Part shown: positions 53,830 through 55,979 of the stretch, piece by piece
Layout of the letters: each line of letters starts with the position of its first letter
Numbering within the stretch: the first letter of the stretch is position 1
DNA from: an uncultured Alistipes sp.
GTDB lineage: Bacteria > Bacteroidota > Bacteroidia > Bacteroidales > Rikenellaceae
Direction of reading: 5' to 3'
Assembly (NCBI GenBank): GCA_944321945.1
Contig: CALUNE010000014.1
Span: 1 to 55,979, forward strand
DNA length: 55,979 bases
Notes under the pieces: model-generated
What the model saw: only the letters and a program-made list of their open reading frames with translations
Databases searched by the model: none
Told to the model about the DNA's origin: nothing
Position numbers and translations under genes: made by a program

Positions 53830-54705
53830 CTATTCGAGCGTCAGATCGTCCAGGCAGAAGTAGCACGGCGTATAGGTACCCGCCGTGATGAGCGACTTGA
53901 AGGTCAGTTTATCGACCTCGCCCAGCGACGTAAGGTCCACCTTGACCCAATCCTCGACACGCGTCGCACCGTCGACCAGCGTGCAGGTCACGCTCTTGCC
54001 CTCGGTGCCGTTCAGCCAGCCCGTAATCCGGACGGCGTAGCTGTCGGTCGCCTCACCCGTAAAATAGGTATACGTATAGGTCGAATTGGCCAGATAGAGA
54101 CATACGGGCTTCACGGCCTTGGCAAAATCGATCTGCGGAGCGTTGTACTCCTTGGGCTCCATATACCCTTCGCCGGCCGTGTTGCTGTCGTAACCCACGG
54201 CAAAGGTCGAGGTGCCGTTGGCACCACCCGTGGCCCAAACGTCAAACTGATTGGCATAATCGGAGGTCGAAGCCTGCTTGTTGGCCTGCTGCGAAAGCGC
54301 AAAACCTCCCCACGTGTCGGTAACCTTGCCGCTCATCGACACGTCCCAGATGGTTCCGTCGTCGTAGTATCCACCGAACATCACCTCACCGTCCAGCGCC
54401 TGGAAATAGGGCCCCTGCCAGTATTTCTGTTCGTAATCATCTTCCTCAGTGGCGTAGGGCTTGGCCCAGAAGACATGCTCCTGCGAGTTGGCAACCGAAC
54501 CGGACGAATAGACATCGACCGGACCCAGCGTGACGGGCTGTCCCAGATAATCCGTCACGTTCTCATCCTGCTCGAAGGAGACCACCCGATACGTCGGGTC
54601 GGGAGTAGGTTCGGGATTGGGCGTGTCGTCCTTCCCATCGTCCGAACATGCCACAAAGGCTGCGGCCATAAGCACCGCCATAAACGATCGTTGTAAAAGT
54701 TTCAT
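53830..54705 (-). CDS. DUF4465 lipoprotein, probable cobamide-binding surface protein
   Basis: A 291-residue lipoprotein (lipobox FVAC at about residue 20, then an acidic, Pro-rich linker DDGKDDTPNPEPTPDP). The DUF4465 domain covers the rest, with WQGPYFQALDGEVMFGGYYDDG, TWGGFALSQQANK, PVCLYLANSTYTYTYF and the closing YFCLDDLTLE. Cobalamin-riboswitch control (see the aptamer upstream) points to vitamin B12 or cobamide capture. From memory DUF4465-type lipoproteins are linked to Bacteroidota B12 loci (BtuH-like), but no btuB or btuG is beside it here. I used the ATG at 54705, which gives a clean lipoprotein signal. Confidence 0.8.
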   Translation of the reverse strand: MKLLQRSFMAVLMAAAFVACSDDGKDDTPNPEPTPDPTYRVVSFEQDENVTDYLGQPVTLGPVDVYSSGSVANSQEHVFWAKPYATEEDDYEQKYWQGPYFQALDGEVMFGGYYDDGTIWDVSMSGKVTDTWGGFALSQQANKQASTSDYANQFDVWATGGANGTSTFAVGYDSNTAGEGYMEPKEYNAPQIDFAKAVKPVCLYLANSTYTYTYFTGEATDSYAVRITGWLNGTEGKSVTCTLVDGATRVEDWVKVDLTSLGEVDKLTFKSLITAGTYTPCYFCLDDLTLE

Positions 54706-54742
54706 AGCTTTACGATTTATGAATTGGTTGTTTGCATGGCAT

Positions 54743-54778
54743 AAAAAAATCCGATCCCGGCATTTCCCTCCGAAATCG
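54743..54778 (-). terminator. Riboswitch expression-platform terminator
   Basis: On the minus strand CGATTTCGG (54778-54770) pairs with CCGGGATCG (54760-54752), 9 bp with two G-U pairs, and is followed by GATTTTTTT (to 54743). It ends 38 nt before the start codon, placed to stop transcription when the upstream aptamer binds ligand. Confidence 0.75.
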
Positions 54779-54929
54779 AACCTCTTTTCAGCCATCTTCC
54801 ATCTCCCCCCCCCTTGCTCGCAATGCCGCTCAACCATTTGTCGTGGCTTACCGACGAAAGCCGCCTCGCAACGATGCTCCGTTCTCCGCAGATGCATCCG
54901 AAAAAAGATTCAATTCCCTTGTGGAAAAT

Positions 54930-55106
54930 CGAAAGGCAGGTCTTCTGGCTCATCCCAATTGCAACGCCTTCCCGGTCCTCGGGACCAGTGGCCAAAGCGT
55001 GTTGCAACCTCATCAGGGGACTTACAGCAGCGGGAACTGCTGCCGATTTTCACGGCATTCCCTTTTCATCACGCGGGGTCTTGCCCGACCCTTTGTGAAC
55101 CTTTCG
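54930..55106 (-). ncRNA. Cobalamin (AdoCbl-type) riboswitch
   Basis: On the minus strand the conserved core elements occur in order: AAAAGGGAA (55066-55058), the CCCGCTGCTGTAAG segment, GCCACTGG (54992-54985), GGGAAGGCG, and the B12 box GAGCCAGAAGACCTGCC (54951-54935). The closing helix P1 pairs CGAAAGG (55106-55100) with CCTTTCG (54936-54930). A -7 box TAACTTTG (55118-55111) lies just before it. The aptamer precedes the DUF4465 lipoprotein gene and a terminator, so expression should fall when cobalamin is plentiful. Confidence 0.93.
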
Positions 55107-55110
55107 GATG

Positions 55111-55139
55111 CAAAGTTAGAAAATAAATTCGTATCTTTG
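55111..55139. promoter_or_regulatory. Divergent promoters for riboswitch transcript and fabD
   Basis: Minus-strand TAACTTTG (55118-55111) begins the riboswitch transcript; plus-strand TATCTTTG (55132-55139) precedes fabD by 28 bp. The two -7 boxes lie 13 bp apart, so the promoters overlap. Clear -33 elements are not visible. Confidence 0.65.
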
Positions 55140-55167
55140 CAGCGCTAAACCAAAAAACACGAAAATC

Positions 55168-55979
55168 ATGAAGCACGCTTACGTGTTCCCGGGCCAGGGC
55201 GCCCAGGCCGTCGGAATGGGTAAAGACCTCTATGAGAATGTCCCCGAAGCCAAAGAACTCTTCGAAAAAGCCAACGAAATACTCGGTTTCCGCATCACCG
55301 ACATCATGTTCGCCGGTACGGACGAGCAACTCAAGCAGACGAAGGTCACCCAACCGGCCGTCTTCCTGCATTCGGTCATCATGGCCAAGGCCCTCGGCGT
55401 AAAACCCGATGCCGTTGCCGGCCACTCGCTGGGTGAATTCTCGGCCCTGGTCGTAGCCGGAGCCCTCTCGTTCGAGGACGGTCTGAAACTCGTCTCGAAA
55501 CGTGCCATGGCCATGCAGGCCGCCTGCGAGGCTCAGCCCGGAACGATGGCCGCCATCCTCGGTCTGGAGGACAAGGTTGTCGAAGAGATCTGCGCATCGA
55601 TCGACGGCGTGGTCGTTGCCGCCAACTACAACTGCCCGGGTCAGCTGGTGATCTCGGGTGCCGTCGAGGCCGTCGAGGCCGCCTGCGAAAAGGCCAAGGC
55701 CGCCGGAGCACGTCGTGCGCTGCGTCTGCCCGTCGGCGGAGCCTTCCACTCGCCGCTGATGGAGCCCGCCAAGCAGGAGCTCGAAAAGGCCATCCACGAG
55801 GCTCCGTTCCAGACCCCTACGTGCCCGATCTACCAGAACGTGGACGCCAAACCCTATACGGATCCCGCCGCCATCAAGGCCAACCTGATCGCTCAGCTGA
55901 CCGCCCCCGTGCGCTGGACCTACATCGTCAAGAACATGCTGGCCGACGGCGTGACGGAATTCACCGAACTCGGCCCCGG
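55168..55979 (+). CDS. fabD: Malonyl-CoA:ACP transacylase (partial, runs off the window)
   Basis: Loads malonate from CoA onto acyl carrier protein for fatty acid synthesis. MKHAYVFPGQGAQAVGMGKDL is the normal start (given as the first segment only). The catalytic serine is in the AGHSLGEFSAL motif, with QPAVFLHSV before it and the active-site His region GAFHSPLM later. 270 codons are present; the family is about 290-310 residues, so only the C-terminal end is cut off by the window edge at 55979. It is divergent from the B12-controlled gene. Confidence 0.96.
   Translation, partial: MKHAYVFPGQGAQAVGMGKDLYENVPEAKELFEKANEILGFRITDIMFAGTDEQLKQTKVTQPAVFLHSVIMAKALGVKPDAVAGHSLGEFSALVVAGALSFEDGLKLVSKRAMAMQAACEAQPGTMAAILGLEDKVVEEICASIDGVVVAANYNCPGQLVISGAVEAVEAACEKAKAAGARRALRLPVGGAFHSPLMEPAKQELEKAIHEAPFQTPTCPIYQNVDAKPYTDPAAIKANLIAQLTAPVRWTYIVKNMLADGVTEFTELGP

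Overview
The window is a 56 kb stretch of GC-rich chromosome from a gut-type Bacteroidales bacterium, most like Alistipes/Rikenellaceae (inference from gene content and GC richness; no 16S gene is present). The basis is: SusC/SusD outer-membrane glycan uptake genes, DUF4988 and DUF5017 lipoproteins, Ser-type sulfatases, and promoters of the Bacteroidota kind (TTTG or TTG, about 20 bp, then TAnnTTTG) in front of many genes.

Layout. 1-15.5 kb is mostly housekeeping: an O-acyltransferase, a DEAD-box RNA helicase, miaB, a YitT membrane protein, plsY, a long-chain acyl-CoA ligase, a LytS/LytTR-type two-component pair, a lone HsdR_N nuclease-like protein, a secreted GH2-like protein that appears to lack the catalytic half, two identical tRNA-Lys(CTT) genes, and thrC/thrB. 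16.2-23.5 kb is a branched-chain amino acid operon, ilvD-ilvB-ilvN-ilvC followed closely by asnB. In front of it is a complete translational attenuator: promoter, a 28-codon Ile/Val/Leu-rich leader peptide, an 11-bp antiterminator and a competing 12-bp terminator. 23.7-25.8 kb holds a ROK hexokinase and manA.

26-48.7 kb is a polysaccharide utilisation locus that looks built for chondroitin sulfate, dermatan sulfate or hyaluronan. It has an AC-type PL8 lyase; a leftward operon of GH88, ABC-type PL8, sulfatase, a PL29-like lipoprotein and a second DUF4988 lipoprotein; and a divergent rightward operon of a second ABC-type PL8, SusC, SusD and a DUF5017 surface lipoprotein. No dedicated regulator is in the window. 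48.9-53.4 kb is an amino-sugar salvage operon: a NahK-like N-acetylhexosamine 1-kinase, a cytosolic CBM9-like protein, a NagB-LmbE fusion whose NagB half has His143 replaced by Gln, and a normal NagB. Together the two regions describe cleavage of the polymer at the surface and periplasm, removal of sulfate and unsaturated uronate, and cytosolic use of the released hexosamine.

53.8-55.1 kb contains a DUF4465 lipoprotein controlled by a cobalamin riboswitch (leftward), divergent from fabD, which runs off the right end.

Several spacers carry short-period degenerate repeats, and four of them contain the same G9-AG tract on the strand of the neighbouring transcript.
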